DNA from: an uncultured Pseudomonadota bacterium
GTDB lineage: Bacteria > Pseudomonadota > Gammaproteobacteria > Burkholderiales > JALYOK01
Assembly (NCBI GenBank): GCA_902826775.1
Contig: CADEHE010000016.1
Location: forward strand, 40,088-104,087
Direction: 5' to 3'
DNA: 64,000 bases
Part shown: piece after piece, positions 25,928 to 34,722 of the stretch
Numbering within the stretch: position 1 is the first letter of the stretch
Layout of the letters: each line of letters begins with the position of its first letter
Program-made: the position numbers and the translations under genes
The notes under the pieces: generated by a model
Database searches by the model: none
Seen by the model: the letters and a program-made list of their open reading frames with translations, nothing else
Told to the model about the DNA's origin: nothing

Positions 25928-27283
25928 ATGAAGACGATACTGCGAATTGGCGCCGGCTCCGCTTGGTGGGGCGACCGTATCGAGCCCGCGCGCTTGAACG
26001 CGGAGCGCGGTGATTTGGACTATCTGTGTTTTGAAACCATGGCGGAGGCGACGATCTCTGCGGCGCAGGTGCGTTCGCGCCGCGACCCTGGTTTCCCTGG
26101 TTACGACACGTACCTCGATGATCGGATGCAGGCAGTGCTGCCGGGTTGCTTGCAGCGCGGTACCAAAATCATCAGCAATCAAGGCTGGATCAATCCCAAC
26201 GGCGCTGCCGAACGCATCGTGCATTGGCTACGGCAGCTCGGCGCGCGCGGCGTGAAAGTCGCCAGCGTTGGCGGCAGCTTAATTACCGACCGAGTCCTGT
26301 CGCTGACCGATACCATCATGGAGAACGGCAAGCCGACCTCCAGTCTCGCGGACACCCTAGTTTCGGCCGAGGTGTATCTCGGTGCCGAGCCGATCGTCGC
26401 AGCCTTGCAGCAAGGCGCCCAGATTGTCGTGACAGGGCGCGTGGCCGATCCCTCGATCTTCATGGCGCCGATGATGCATGAGTTCGGGTGGGACGCGCTC
26501 GATCACGCACATTTGGGTGCGGGCAGCGGCATTGGCCATTTGATGGAATGCGGTGCGCAAGTGACCGGCGGCTATTTCAGCGATCCGGGTTTCAAGGATG
26601 TGCCGCGCCCGTGGGATCTGGCGTTTCCCATCGCCGAAGTGCAACCTGACGGCAGTGCGGTATTGACTAAAGTCTCGGGCAGCGGCGGCGCGGTGAACTT
26701 GCTCACCGTGAAAGAACAATTGCTGTATGAGGTGCATGATCCGGCAAACTACATCACGCCGGATGTTGTCGTCGATTTCACCACCACGCATCTGGAAGAA
26801 GTGGGACCGGACCGGGTGAGCGTGTCGCATATCTCGGGCAAGCCGCGCACACCAACGCTGAAGGTTTCCATCGGCTGCATGGAAGGTTATATCGGCGAAG
26901 ATATGTTTTTCTACGCCGGCCCCGGCGCGCTGCGGCGCGCGGAACTCGCCAAGCGCATACTGGAAGAACGCTTCAGGATCGTGAATCTTCAAGCGGAGGA
27001 AGTGCGCATCGATTTTCTCGGGCTGAATGCCATTCATGGCGCAATGTCGCCGAAGAATCAGCCGGAACCCTACGAAGTTGCCGTGCGCGTCGCGGCGCGC
27101 ACTAAAACGCGCGAAGAGGCGATCAAGGTTGGACGCGAGGTTGACGGCATGGCCGTGTCTGGCATCGCCTTCACTGGCAAGCGGGTGCCGCACCAAGAGC
27201 GGGTACGCGAAATCATCGGCGTATGGTCATCTCTGGTCGCACGCGAGAAGATCTTGCCGACTATTTGCATGTATGAGAGTTGA
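25928..27283 (+). CDS. AtuA-type (DUF1446) acyclic terpene utilisation family protein
   Basis: This 451-residue protein belongs to the DUF1446/AtuA core family. Typical parts are LRIGAGSAWWGDRIEPA at the start, LDYLCFETMAEATIS, GTKIISNQGWINPNGAAER, QIVVTGRVADPSIF, ECGAQVTGGYFSDPG and ISGKPRTPTLKVSIG. AtuA was named from the Pseudomonas acyclic terpene pathway but the reaction of this family is not established, and no other atu genes are here. It is followed 9 bp later by the small partner that is fused to it in many other bacteria. Confidence 0.85.
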   Translation: MKTILRIGAGSAWWGDRIEPARLNAERGDLDYLCFETMAEATISAAQVRSRRDPGFPGYDTYLDDRMQAVLPGCLQRGTKIISNQGWINPNGAAERIVHWLRQLGARGVKVASVGGSLITDRVLSLTDTIMENGKPTSSLADTLVSAEVYLGAEPIVAALQQGAQIVVTGRVADPSIFMAPMMHEFGWDALDHAHLGAGSGIGHLMECGAQVTGGYFSDPGFKDVPRPWDLAFPIAEVQPDGSAVLTKVSGSGGAVNLLTVKEQLLYEVHDPANYITPDVVVDFTTTHLEEVGPDRVSVSHISGKPRTPTLKVSIGCMEGYIGEDMFFYAGPGALRRAELAKRILEERFRIVNLQAEEVRIDFLGLNAIHGAMSPKNQPEPYEVAVRVAARTKTREEAIKVGREVDGMAVSGIAFTGKRVPHQERVREIIGVWSSLVAREKILPTICMYES

Positions 27284-27292
27284 GGTCAGGGT

Positions 27293-27646
27293 ATGCGAGT
27301 TATGTTGCAGCATCTTGCGCATACGCGCTCCGGCGACAAGGGCAACACGTCCAACATTTCCGTTATCGCCTATCGTCCAGAGTTCTACCCGTATCTGCAG
27401 CAGCAATTGACCGCGCAACGTTTCAAGGATTTCTACGCCGGTGTGGTGAAAGGCGACGTGCAGCGGTTTGAGATCCCAGGTCTGGGCGCGCTCAACTTCG
27501 TGGCGCAGGGCGCTCTCGGCGGTGGCGTGTCCCGCAGTTTATGTTTGGACAACTACGGCAAATCGCTTGCTTCGGCGATTCTCGCTTTCGAGGTGGAGGT
27601 ACCCGAGCAACTTGCCCCTTCGCTGCGCGGTCAGCGGACTTCGTAG
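27293..27646 (+). CDS. AtuA-related small domain protein
   Basis: This 117-residue protein matches the ferredoxin-like C-terminal domain of longer AtuA proteins. The conserved N-terminal AHTRSGDKGNTSNISVIAY and the ending FVAQGALGGGVSRSLCLDNYGK are characteristic. Its separate gene directly after the DUF1446 gene suggests that the two polypeptides assemble as the fused form does. It converges on the MetE-like gene with about 20 bp between stops. Confidence 0.83.
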   Translation: MRVMLQHLAHTRSGDKGNTSNISVIAYRPEFYPYLQQQLTAQRFKDFYAGVVKGDVQRFEIPGLGALNFVAQGALGGGVSRSLCLDNYGKSLASAILAFEVEVPEQLAPSLRGQRTS

Positions 27647-27669
27647 GCGATGATCTTGTTCCGAACGAA

Positions 27670-28689
27670 CTACTTATAGCGTTCGCGCGCGAGCGCAGCA
27701 CCTTGCGCCAAGGCCGACAACTTAGCCTCAGCGATCTGGCGATCCATCGGCGCCATGCCGCAGTTGGTGCAGGGGAATAGCCGATTTTTCGGCACATACT
27801 TGAGCGCCGCTCCAATGGTTGCGGCGACTTGCTCGGCCGATTCCACTTGGTCTGAGGCCACGTCGATCACGCCGACCAGCACGTCTTTGCCCTCGAGCAA
27901 CTGCATCAATTGCATCGGAACTTTGGCGTTTGCGCATTCCAGAGAGATCTGCTTGATGCGGCTTTTTGCCAGCGCCGGAAAGATTTCCTCGTACTGCCGC
28001 CATTCGGAGCCGAGGCTTTGCTTCCAGTCGATATTGGCTTTGATGCCGTAGCCGTAGCAGATGTGAACGACGGTGGTGCACGTAAGGCCCTCGATGGCAC
28101 GATGCAGCGCTTCGATGCCCCATGTTTTGACTTCATCCATGTAGACGTTAAATGCCGGTTCGTCGAACTGAATGACGTCGACGCCATCGGCTTGCAGTGC
28201 GCGCGCCTCCTGATTGAGCAGATCGGCAAAAGCCAGCGCCATTTTGACTTTGTCGCCGTAGTAGCGGTCGGCGATGGTGTCGACGATGGTCATCGCCCCC
28301 GGCATGGTGATCTTGATCTTCTTTTTCGTGTGCGCCCGCATGAGGCGCGCTTCGCTCTGATGCACGCGTCCTTTCATGCGCAACGGACCTACCACCGTCG
28401 GCACCATGGCCTCATAGCGATTGTTGCGGATGCCCATTTTGACTTTGTGCTCGAAGTCGATGCCTTCGACGTACTCGAGAAAGCCGTGCACAAAGTGCTG
28501 ACGATACTGTTCACCGTCGGTCACGACATCCAGCCCTGCATCTTCTTGCATTTTGAGCCATAGCAGCGTGGCGTCGCGCTTGGCTGCGTCGAGTTCCGCG
28601 CCACTGAGTTTCCATGCGGGCCACAAGCGGTTGGTTTCAGCGAGCCATGCGGGTTTCGGCAGACTGCCGGTGATAGTGGATTCGAACAT
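27670..28689 (-). CDS. MetE C-terminal-like (cobalamin-independent) methyltransferase
   Basis: This 339-residue protein equals only the C-terminal catalytic barrel of MetE. Zinc ligand positions are kept: His209 and Cys211 in VVHICYGYG, Glu251 in SLECAN and Cys310 in PCTNCGM; DEPAF (Asp176) is the substrate-binding loop. N-terminal SLPKPAWLAE matches such core MetE proteins. It could methylate homocysteine or another thiol from methyltetrahydrofolate or a corrinoid protein, or act on non-native substrates. I start at ATG 28689 (MFESTITGSLP); the frame remains open to 28731. Confidence 0.87.
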   Translation of the reverse strand: MFESTITGSLPKPAWLAETNRLWPAWKLSGAELDAAKRDATLLWLKMQEDAGLDVVTDGEQYRQHFVHGFLEYVEGIDFEHKVKMGIRNNRYEAMVPTVVGPLRMKGRVHQSEARLMRAHTKKKIKITMPGAMTIVDTIADRYYGDKVKMALAFADLLNQEARALQADGVDVIQFDEPAFNVYMDEVKTWGIEALHRAIEGLTCTTVVHICYGYGIKANIDWKQSLGSEWRQYEEIFPALAKSRIKQISLECANAKVPMQLMQLLEGKDVLVGVIDVASDQVESAEQVAATIGAALKYVPKNRLFPCTNCGMAPMDRQIAEAKLSALAQGAALARERYK

Positions 28690-28835
28690 TGGCGTTTCTC
28701 GATGCTGCCGCCGTGGCGGACGATCGCACAAGACTACTACAACTTATGCTGGTGGCCTGGTGCCTCGGTCGTAGCAGCGGCGCACTTAAGGGCAGGCGGA
28801 GCGCCCGATGCGGCGCCCCGCCCCGGCAAGAGCCG

Positions 28836-29420
28836 CTAAGGCTTACAGACCTGGCCGCTGAACGGCGCCCAAGCACCAATCAGATTGCCTGAGGTGTGGA
28901 TGGCACCTTTGGCGCCTGTCCAAGTACCGGTTCCGCCGGTAATCGCCAGTTGCTCAGTGGAGCCCGACGGTCCGAGGACCCCGGCGTCGGCGCTGTAAAG
29001 TCTGCCTCCGAACATGTCTATGGCGCTGCGCCCGGTGAAAAAGCGGCGCGTCTCCGGAAAACCAAGCTCGTTCACGAACGGTGGTAGCCCCGCCTCGTTG
29101 AGCATACTCGGCGTTGCCCCTGCCGAGGAGACGAGTGGGCTGATATGCCCTTCCAGCGTCAGTCCGGCAGAGCCGGTGCCGATCACGGTCAGCCCAAATG
29201 GGCCACGTACGGTTACTTTGAAGCAGGCGTTGGGCACACCAAACGCCGTGCCCAGATACAGCGGACCTTGGTACTTTTGGGCGATAGCGCAAAGGCTATC
29301 GGGATCCAACCGGACGAACCCTGCCATTGGGATACAGGTTGGCGCGGCCTGCGCTAGTCCGGCTACGGCGACGGGCAAACAAGCTATCAGCTGCAGAGAA
29401 CGTGCGAAGCTTCGAGACAT
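28836..29420 (-). CDS. Secreted protein with an AOC-barrel-like C-terminus
   Basis: This 194-residue exported protein has a signal peptide ending near VAGLAQAA. The C-terminal part has the run LAITGGTGTWTGAKGAIHTS, close to the glycine-rich pattern (ITGGTG-x-Y/W-x-GAxG) of allene-oxide-cyclase-like beta barrels and related dirigent-like proteins. Three cysteines lie in the first ~45 mature residues plus one close to the end (QVCKP). Function is unknown. It stands alone between the MetE-like gene and the EAL gene. Confidence 0.6.
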   Translation of the reverse strand: MSRSFARSLQLIACLPVAVAGLAQAAPTCIPMAGFVRLDPDSLCAIAQKYQGPLYLGTAFGVPNACFKVTVRGPFGLTVIGTGSAGLTLEGHISPLVSSAGATPSMLNEAGLPPFVNELGFPETRRFFTGRSAIDMFGGRLYSADAGVLGPSGSTEQLAITGGTGTWTGAKGAIHTSGNLIGAWAPFSGQVCKP

Positions 29421-29758
29421 TGTTCTTTCCTTTTAGGGACATGAGGTGAGGCATCCGCGCTGGCATCGCAGCACACAATGCGGCCCTAATAGTAGACCAA
29501 TAGACATCGGCGGTGGCATGCAACAACATAATTTATAAGGCGTTTTTGCGATTGTGTTGCGCTAAAGGTGGCACCAGGCAGGTGAGCGCCGGGGACCCAC
29601 GTTAGGCCTTAAAAATTGACGTTTGCTGCCGTTACTGCTCTTAACGTGGCTAAACGGAGCTATGAACATGCATTGCCTTCAAGTACAGCAGCTTCCAGTA
29701 ATGTGGGCGCAGCGGCGCGCGTCGAATGCGCTCGCCCGCGCGCGTTAGGGGCACTGCC
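29421..29758. other. Divergent intergenic region
   Basis: These 338 bp separate the secreted protein gene (minus) from the EAL gene (plus). Promoters for both should lie here. Short frames inside it have no ribosome-binding site or similarity that I recognise. I see no clear inverted repeat. Confidence 0.4.
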
Positions 29759-30538
29759 ATGGCGGCCGTTCTGCATCAAGGCGAAGCGGGCTGGGTAGCG
29801 CGCGTTCGGCAAGCATTGGCGGAGGATCGCTTTACGCTTTTCGCGCAGCCCGCCGTGCCACTTTCGCCCGATCATCCACAAGCTTACGTTGAAATCCTCG
29901 TCCGCCTAGTCGCCGAAGATGGCGCGATCGTGCTGCCGGGCGCTTTTATGCCGGCTGCGGAACGTTCACAGCAAATTGAGCACATCGACCGCTGGGTCGC
30001 AACGCATATCTTTCAACTGATGGGCGATGGCCTGTTGCTGGGCAACGAGGTGGTGGCGCTCAATATGTCGGCGAGTTCACTCAGCTCGCCTGGGTTCATC
30101 GAATTCTTGCGTCAAGAGATTACCAGCCGCGCCTTACCGGTAGAGCAAATCTGCTTTGAGATCACTGAGACTGCGGCCGCGTTCGACTTTCAGCGCGCAT
30201 GCGAAGCGATGCTGCTGCTGCGCAGACTGGGCTGCCGCTTTGCGCTAGACGATTTTGGCAGCGGCTTAGCATCCTACCGCTACTTAAAGCAATTGCCCGT
30301 TGACTACGTCAAGATCGACGGTGAATTAGTCAAAGACTTGTCGTGCGATCCAATCAACGAAGTAATCATCGAATCGATGCAGCGCATCGCCCGCGTCATG
30401 AACATCCGCACGATTGCGGAATCGGTAGAGTCTGAGGAAGTCAAAGCTCAGCTCATCAGGATCGGCGTGGATTACGCGCAAGGTTACGGCATCGCGCGGC
30501 CGATGCCGCTGCACGACTGCTTCGCTACGCTCGCTTAG
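29759..30538 (+). CDS. Stand-alone EAL domain c-di-GMP phosphodiesterase
   Basis: This 259-residue protein consists of only an EAL domain, which hydrolyses c-di-GMP to pGpG. The signature is EIL (Glu45) instead of EAL, but all other active-site elements are there: LNMSA, EITET, LDDFGSGLASYRYL, VDYVKIDG, AESVE and QGYGIARP. I therefore expect activity. No sensor, membrane or GGDEF domain is attached. I prefer ATG 29759, which has AGGGG upstream; ATG 29726 adds eleven residues. Confidence 0.87.
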   Translation: MAAVLHQGEAGWVARVRQALAEDRFTLFAQPAVPLSPDHPQAYVEILVRLVAEDGAIVLPGAFMPAAERSQQIEHIDRWVATHIFQLMGDGLLLGNEVVALNMSASSLSSPGFIEFLRQEITSRALPVEQICFEITETAAAFDFQRACEAMLLLRRLGCRFALDDFGSGLASYRYLKQLPVDYVKIDGELVKDLSCDPINEVIIESMQRIARVMNIRTIAESVESEEVKAQLIRIGVDYAQGYGIARPMPLHDCFATLA

Positions 30539-30607
30539 TATCCCCTCTCTTCCTGGCGCTGACCGCTTCGTCGCGCCACGCATGCTTTGCTAAGGCTCGT
30601 CCGATCT

Positions 30608-30627
30608 TCTCTATATTGATATAGAGA
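30608..30627. promoter_or_regulatory. Perfect 9+9 bp palindrome, candidate operator
   Basis: TCTCTATAT TG ATATAGAGA is a perfect inverted repeat of two 9-bp arms around 2 bp, in the 218-bp gap before the flavoprotein monooxygenase gene. Its form suits a TetR- or GntR-type dimer. No regulator gene adjoins, so the cognate protein is unknown. Confidence 0.55.
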
Positions 30628-30756
30628 CTGGAGTAGGGCGCTGCATGTAAATAGACATAATCATTTAGACAGCATACTGCCTCATTGACTCTCGCTTGCC
30701 CGACGCCGCGGTAGGCGCATTCGCGCAGTTCGTCACTGGTCGGAAATTCACATTCC

Positions 30757-32487
30757 GTGCGACCATTGCACCAGAACTTCCGATTGGGTCTGAGCGTGAC
30801 ATCAGATATAGAGTGGGCGACGTATTTTGATCATCCGCATTACCCGCTGACCCTGCCGCCTCTGCACGACGGCGTGGAGAAACAGCGGCACCAGGTTGTC
30901 ATCGTCGGCGCCGGACCGATCGGCATGGCGTTGGCGTTGGGACTGGCCAACTACGGCGTGCCCTCGTTGCTGCTGGAAGCCGACGCTAGCGTTTGCATCG
31001 GCAGTCGCGCCACATGCTACTCGCGCCGCACGCTGGAAATCTTCGAGAAGATCGGAGCGGTGAAATCCGTTATCGAGAAAGGCTTGGCTTGGACCGGCGG
31101 GCGCTCGTTTCATCGCAACACCGAAGTGTTCCAGTTGCGCATGCCGCACGATGAGAACCAGAAGTACCCGCCCATGGTGAATATGCAGCAATGCCTGGTG
31201 GAGAACTATCTGCTCGAAGCGGTGCAAGCGCGGGGCGATTTAATCGAAGTGCGCTGGCAGAGCAAAGTAACCGACGCGCAAATCAAGAGCGACAAGGCGC
31301 GGGTGCAGGTGACGACCGAGCGCGGTGACTACGCCATCGACGCCGACTGGGTAGTGGCTTGCGACGGCGCGCGCAGTTCGATCCGTCAAGCGCTGGGGCT
31401 CAAATTCCAAGGCACTCAGTATGAAGGCCGCTACGTCATCGTAGATATTGAATTGAAGAGCGACTACCCGACCGAGCGGCGCGCATGGTTCGATCCACCT
31501 TCCAATCCGGGTTCAACGTTGTTGATGCATAAGCAGCCCGACAACATCTGGCGCCTGGACTATCAACTACGCGACGACGAAGACTCGGACGAAGCGGTCA
31601 AGCCGGAGAACGTGATTCCGCGCGTGGCGAGCCATTTGCGGATGATTGGCGAGCGCGATGACTGGAAGCCGGTTTGGATCAGCATGTACAAAGCGAACGC
31701 ACTCACGCTCGAACGCTTCCGCCATGGGCGCGCGCTGTTTGCCGGCGATGCCGCGCACTTGGTGCCGATCTTCGGCGTGCGCGGCATGAATTCCGGCATC
31801 GACGATGCGCATAACTTGGCGTGGAAGTTGGCGTTCGTGATCCAGGGTTGGGCTCAAGAGGCGCTGCTCGATACTTACTCAGAGGAACGTGTTTTCGCCG
31901 CACGCGAGAATCTGCGCCACGCCACGAAGAGCACGGAGTTTATGGCGCCGCCTTCGCATGGGTTCAAACTGATGCGCGATGCGGTGCTGACACTTGCTCC
32001 GACGCATGCGTTCGTGCGCTCGCTGATCAATCCGCGCCAAACGACAGCCATCGATTTACTGGATTCCAGCCTTAACGCTTGCCCCGAGCGATCCGCCGAG
32101 TTCCAGCGCGGTCCGCGGCCCGGGCAGCTGGCGCCCGAGTGCGCATTGCTGCTGGCGGGTGGCCGTGCCGGGTTCGTGAGCGAGCTGTGCGGCGCCCACT
32201 TTACTTTGCTGTCTTTTTGCGCGCAGGAGTCACCGCCACAAGCGATGCACGCAGCGCTGCCAGGGCTCGCCAACCTGCCGCTGCAGTGTCGGGTAATCGC
32301 CCAGCGCGGAGGCGACGGCGGCGCGGCTGTGGACTTCAGCGGGGACTGCTTTTCTCTATATGACGCGCAGCCCGGCACGCTCTATTTGCTGCGCCCCGAC
32401 GGCTACGTCGCGGCGCGTTGGCGCGACAGCACGGCACCGCAAGCGAGCGCGGAAGTGGTGCGAGCACTGCAGCGAATCTTGGGTTGA
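30757..32487 (+). CDS. FAD-dependent aromatic-type monooxygenase
   Basis: This protein of up to 576 residues belongs to the class A flavoprotein hydroxylases (PheA/TfdB/MhpA-like). The dinucleotide fold VVIVGAGPIGMALALGLA, the DG motif WVVACDGARSSIR and the second FAD motif ALFAGDAAHLVPIFGVRGMN are intact. The C-terminal thioredoxin-like domain ends with LYLLRPDGYVAARW. The substrate, probably an aromatic ring, cannot be named. The start is uncertain: GTG 30757 is the longest, while GTG 30796 leaves a family-like N-terminus (SDIEWATYFDHPHYPL). The DUF2783 gene follows 10 bp later. Confidence 0.88.
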   Translation: MRPLHQNFRLGLSVTSDIEWATYFDHPHYPLTLPPLHDGVEKQRHQVVIVGAGPIGMALALGLANYGVPSLLLEADASVCIGSRATCYSRRTLEIFEKIGAVKSVIEKGLAWTGGRSFHRNTEVFQLRMPHDENQKYPPMVNMQQCLVENYLLEAVQARGDLIEVRWQSKVTDAQIKSDKARVQVTTERGDYAIDADWVVACDGARSSIRQALGLKFQGTQYEGRYVIVDIELKSDYPTERRAWFDPPSNPGSTLLMHKQPDNIWRLDYQLRDDEDSDEAVKPENVIPRVASHLRMIGERDDWKPVWISMYKANALTLERFRHGRALFAGDAAHLVPIFGVRGMNSGIDDAHNLAWKLAFVIQGWAQEALLDTYSEERVFAARENLRHATKSTEFMAPPSHGFKLMRDAVLTLAPTHAFVRSLINPRQTTAIDLLDSSLNACPERSAEFQRGPRPGQLAPECALLLAGGRAGFVSELCGAHFTLLSFCAQESPPQAMHAALPGLANLPLQCRVIAQRGGDGGAAVDFSGDCFSLYDAQPGTLYLLRPDGYVAARWRDSTAPQASAEVVRALQRILG

Positions 32488-32497
32488 GAGGCTCCTC

Positions 32498-32671
32498 ATG
32501 ACTGAACAACAACTCGACGAACTTTATACGCAGGCGTGCCAAACCATGACGGTATTGGGCGCCGAGAAGACCGAGCTTTACTTGGCGCGTCTCAGTCTAT
32601 TGCTGATGCAGGCGCTGGATGACCCCGCGCGCATTCGCTCGGCGATTGCTGAAGCTGCGCAGTGGTCGTAG
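32498..32671 (+). CDS. DUF2783 small partner of the monooxygenase
   Basis: This 57-residue protein matches DUF2783, small helical proteins usually coded directly after FAD-dependent monooxygenases of this type. The pattern LDELYTQACQTM, GAEKTELYLARLSLLLMQAL and DDPARIRSAIAEA is typical. A GAGAGG-type site precedes ATG 32498. Its last 80 bp overlap, antisense, the end of the lipoprotein gene on the other strand. Function unknown, presumably a subunit or modulator of the hydroxylase. Confidence 0.8.
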   Translation: MTEQQLDELYTQACQTMTVLGAEKTELYLARLSLLLMQALDDPARIRSAIAEAAQWS

Positions 32672-33884
32672 CGCGCGTTGAGGCGCGTTCTGCCGCCGCA
32701 GTCTGCGCCGTGCCCAGGGCGGTGCAAGCCAGCAATCCGCCGAGCAGTGGCGCCTGCACCCGGACGAAATCGAGCATTTCGCCCGTCTTCGCGAAAGTAG
32801 CTTCGAAGCGCGCGTGATCACCGTGATTGCCTTCGCGGAAGAATCCAGCCACTAGTTGCGTGGTTAGAGGTTTCAAAGTTGGCCAAGTATTGAAATCGGC
32901 CCCGGGTGGGCCGTCGCGTCCGGGCAGCCGGCGCCGCTCGCCGAGAAATCCGGCGAACGAATAGAACGCGTCTTGTGGCGGCAAGAACGCCAGCGAGTAC
33001 TCTACATCGGCACCGCCTTCGGTGATGTCGTCGCCGGAAACGCGCGGCGGCGGCCCGGCACCCAGCAGGTAGCGCATCGCCTCCGGCGTGAGAAAACGCA
33101 CCGCGCGGCGCTGTGTGCGCGTCGGATGGTGTGGGTAAAGCTCGTTGGAGCGCAGTGCGACGTCGATGACAGGCCGCTGCCCGTCCAGTAGCACCTCCGC
33201 GCCGACGAGATAAGTGCGCGTGTAGTTGTGCTGCTGCAGCATCAGTGCCAAAGGGTTGGATTTGGCATCAAGCACGAGCGTTGCGGCGGTGTAGTGGTCG
33301 AGTTGATGCCAATCGTTCAGATCCGCCACGAGCGCCAGCAGACCGGCGCGCCAACCGGCGACGCCCGCGGGCAATCCGGAATGCCGAAACACGGTGTGAT
33401 AGGTCAAAAAAGTCAGTTCTTGCTTCGTTTCGCCGATCATCATTTCCTCACGATCGACGCGTCCGTAAACCGTGGCATTGTCATGACGCCGAGCGCGCGG
33501 TTCGTGCACGAACACCACTTTGGGGTCCGTTCTATGGCGATTGAGCAATGCGGGCGTCACCGCGTCGGTGAGCATGCTGCCGTCTGCGGCGTAGAGTTTC
33601 CCATGGGCAATGTAGTCGCCGTAGAAGTCGATCATCCCGGCGTGACCGGATGGCAGCATGAAGCGCGGGCGGAAGCGCTGCAGCAGCGCTTGGTCGGCAC
33701 CGTTAGGAACGCTGCTCTTGCGCGGGTGCGCAGCGAAGTAGTCGGCAAACCCCGGAAACTGCGAAAAATTGGTTGGTGCATGCGAGCAACCCGCGAGTGC
33801 GAGCGCAGCAACCGCGACGATGCCGCGCAACGCACTGCGGGTAGCATTGCCGAGCCCAGGTTTGCGGCGGCTTACTTGATCCAC
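32592..33884 (-). CDS. Putative lipoprotein of unknown function
   Basis: This protein of about 430 residues has a lipoprotein signal (GIVAVAALALAGC, acceptor Cys near residue 34). I do not recognise the family. Visible blocks are RFRPRFMLPSGHAGMIDFYG, VFVHEPRARRHDN, ELTFLTYHTVFRHSGLPAG, DLNDWHQLDHYTAATLVLD and HNYTRTYLVGAEV; the several His and Asp residues could bind a metal. The start is GTG 33884, which overlaps by 13 bp the end of the metalloprotease-like gene upstream, so both are likely one operon. The last ~40 residues are low-complexity and overlap the DUF2783 gene on the other strand. Confidence 0.65.
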   Translation of the reverse strand: MDQVSRRKPGLGNATRSALRGIVAVAALALAGCSHAPTNFSQFPGFADYFAAHPRKSSVPNGADQALLQRFRPRFMLPSGHAGMIDFYGDYIAHGKLYAADGSMLTDAVTPALLNRHRTDPKVVFVHEPRARRHDNATVYGRVDREEMMIGETKQELTFLTYHTVFRHSGLPAGVAGWRAGLLALVADLNDWHQLDHYTAATLVLDAKSNPLALMLQQHNYTRTYLVGAEVLLDGQRPVIDVALRSNELYPHHPTRTQRRAVRFLTPEAMRYLLGAGPPPRVSGDDITEGGADVEYSLAFLPPQDAFYSFAGFLGERRRLPGRDGPPGADFNTWPTLKPLTTQLVAGFFREGNHGDHARFEATFAKTGEMLDFVRVQAPLLGGLLACTALGTAQTAAAERASTRATTTAQLQQSPSECARGHPAPASAID

Positions 33885-34645
33885 CTGATCTCGGCTGCCG
33901 TCAACGGTCCCACCAACACTTGATGCAAGCCGTCGGGTATCACCGCGTCGTAATTGTCTACGGGGATGCGCCCGCCCATGATTTCTGCCCAGACTTGCGG
34001 GTACAGCGGACTGCGTCTTGGCTCGGCGTAACCCTCGGGATGGCGCGGGTGCGAGGTGCGTGGATCATACTTGTCGCTCGCCCCGAGCGTGTGCAGCAAT
34101 TCGTGGGCGATCACGACATTGTTGGAGCCAGCCATGTGCCGGCTGGCAAAGGCGTTCACCACTCCGATCATGCCTTTCTCTAGCCCGAGCGAGTGCGGCA
34201 GCACGCGGTTTGCCGCCGGATCAAAAAACTGAACGTACATTTTTACCTGCGGGCGCGCGCCGACATAAGTGTCGTTGCGCCAAGCCCAATAACGCAGTTT
34301 AAGGCTCCACCACATCACGGCGGCGATATTGCCGTTACGCGGCGGTGCGGGCGGGCGCTCGTGGACAGGCGGCGCCAGCCGCAGTCGCGCGGCACCGCCA
34401 TAAACGGTGCGCACCCCGTAGCGAGCAGCTTCCTTGGTTAGGAAAGCTTCGATGCTGTCAAAGGTGTCCTGCGTTAGCGCACCGATGTATTCGGCGGCAG
34501 CGCGGCTGCCATCCGCATTGATCGGGTACACCGCGACTTCCAGCGGGGAAGTCCAGTCGGTCGCGTCGAGCTTTGCCCGCCAAGTGCCGACTGCCACGCT
34601 CAGCAAGACAAGCAATAGAATGAGGATGCGAATGTTGCGAAACAC
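33872..34645 (-). CDS. Membrane-anchored HExxH metalloprotease-like protein
   Basis: This 257-residue protein has an N-terminal hydrophobic anchor or signal (ILILLLVLLSVAVG). The zincin motif is HELLH at residues 181-185 and is followed by GASDKYD, where Asp191 could be a third ligand, and by EIMGGRIP, resembling a Met-turn. Upstream parts (LEVAVYPINADGSRAAAEYI, VKMYVQFFDP) match no family that I can name. The periplasmic location is inferred. It overlaps the lipoprotein gene and may process or load it. Confidence 0.68.
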   Translation of the reverse strand: MFRNIRILILLLVLLSVAVGTWRAKLDATDWTSPLEVAVYPINADGSRAAAEYIGALTQDTFDSIEAFLTKEAARYGVRTVYGGAARLRLAPPVHERPPAPPRNGNIAAVMWWSLKLRYWAWRNDTYVGARPQVKMYVQFFDPAANRVLPHSLGLEKGMIGVVNAFASRHMAGSNNVVIAHELLHTLGASDKYDPRTSHPRHPEGYAEPRRSPLYPQVWAEIMGGRIPVDNYDAVIPDGLHQVLVGPLTAAEIRWIK

Positions 34646-34722
34646 GAGACTACGCGGTCACTAGAATCGTACATTTTGCCAGCACCGCGGATGTTTCCAA
34701 AAGTCTCTAAGAGTTTGTGCTC

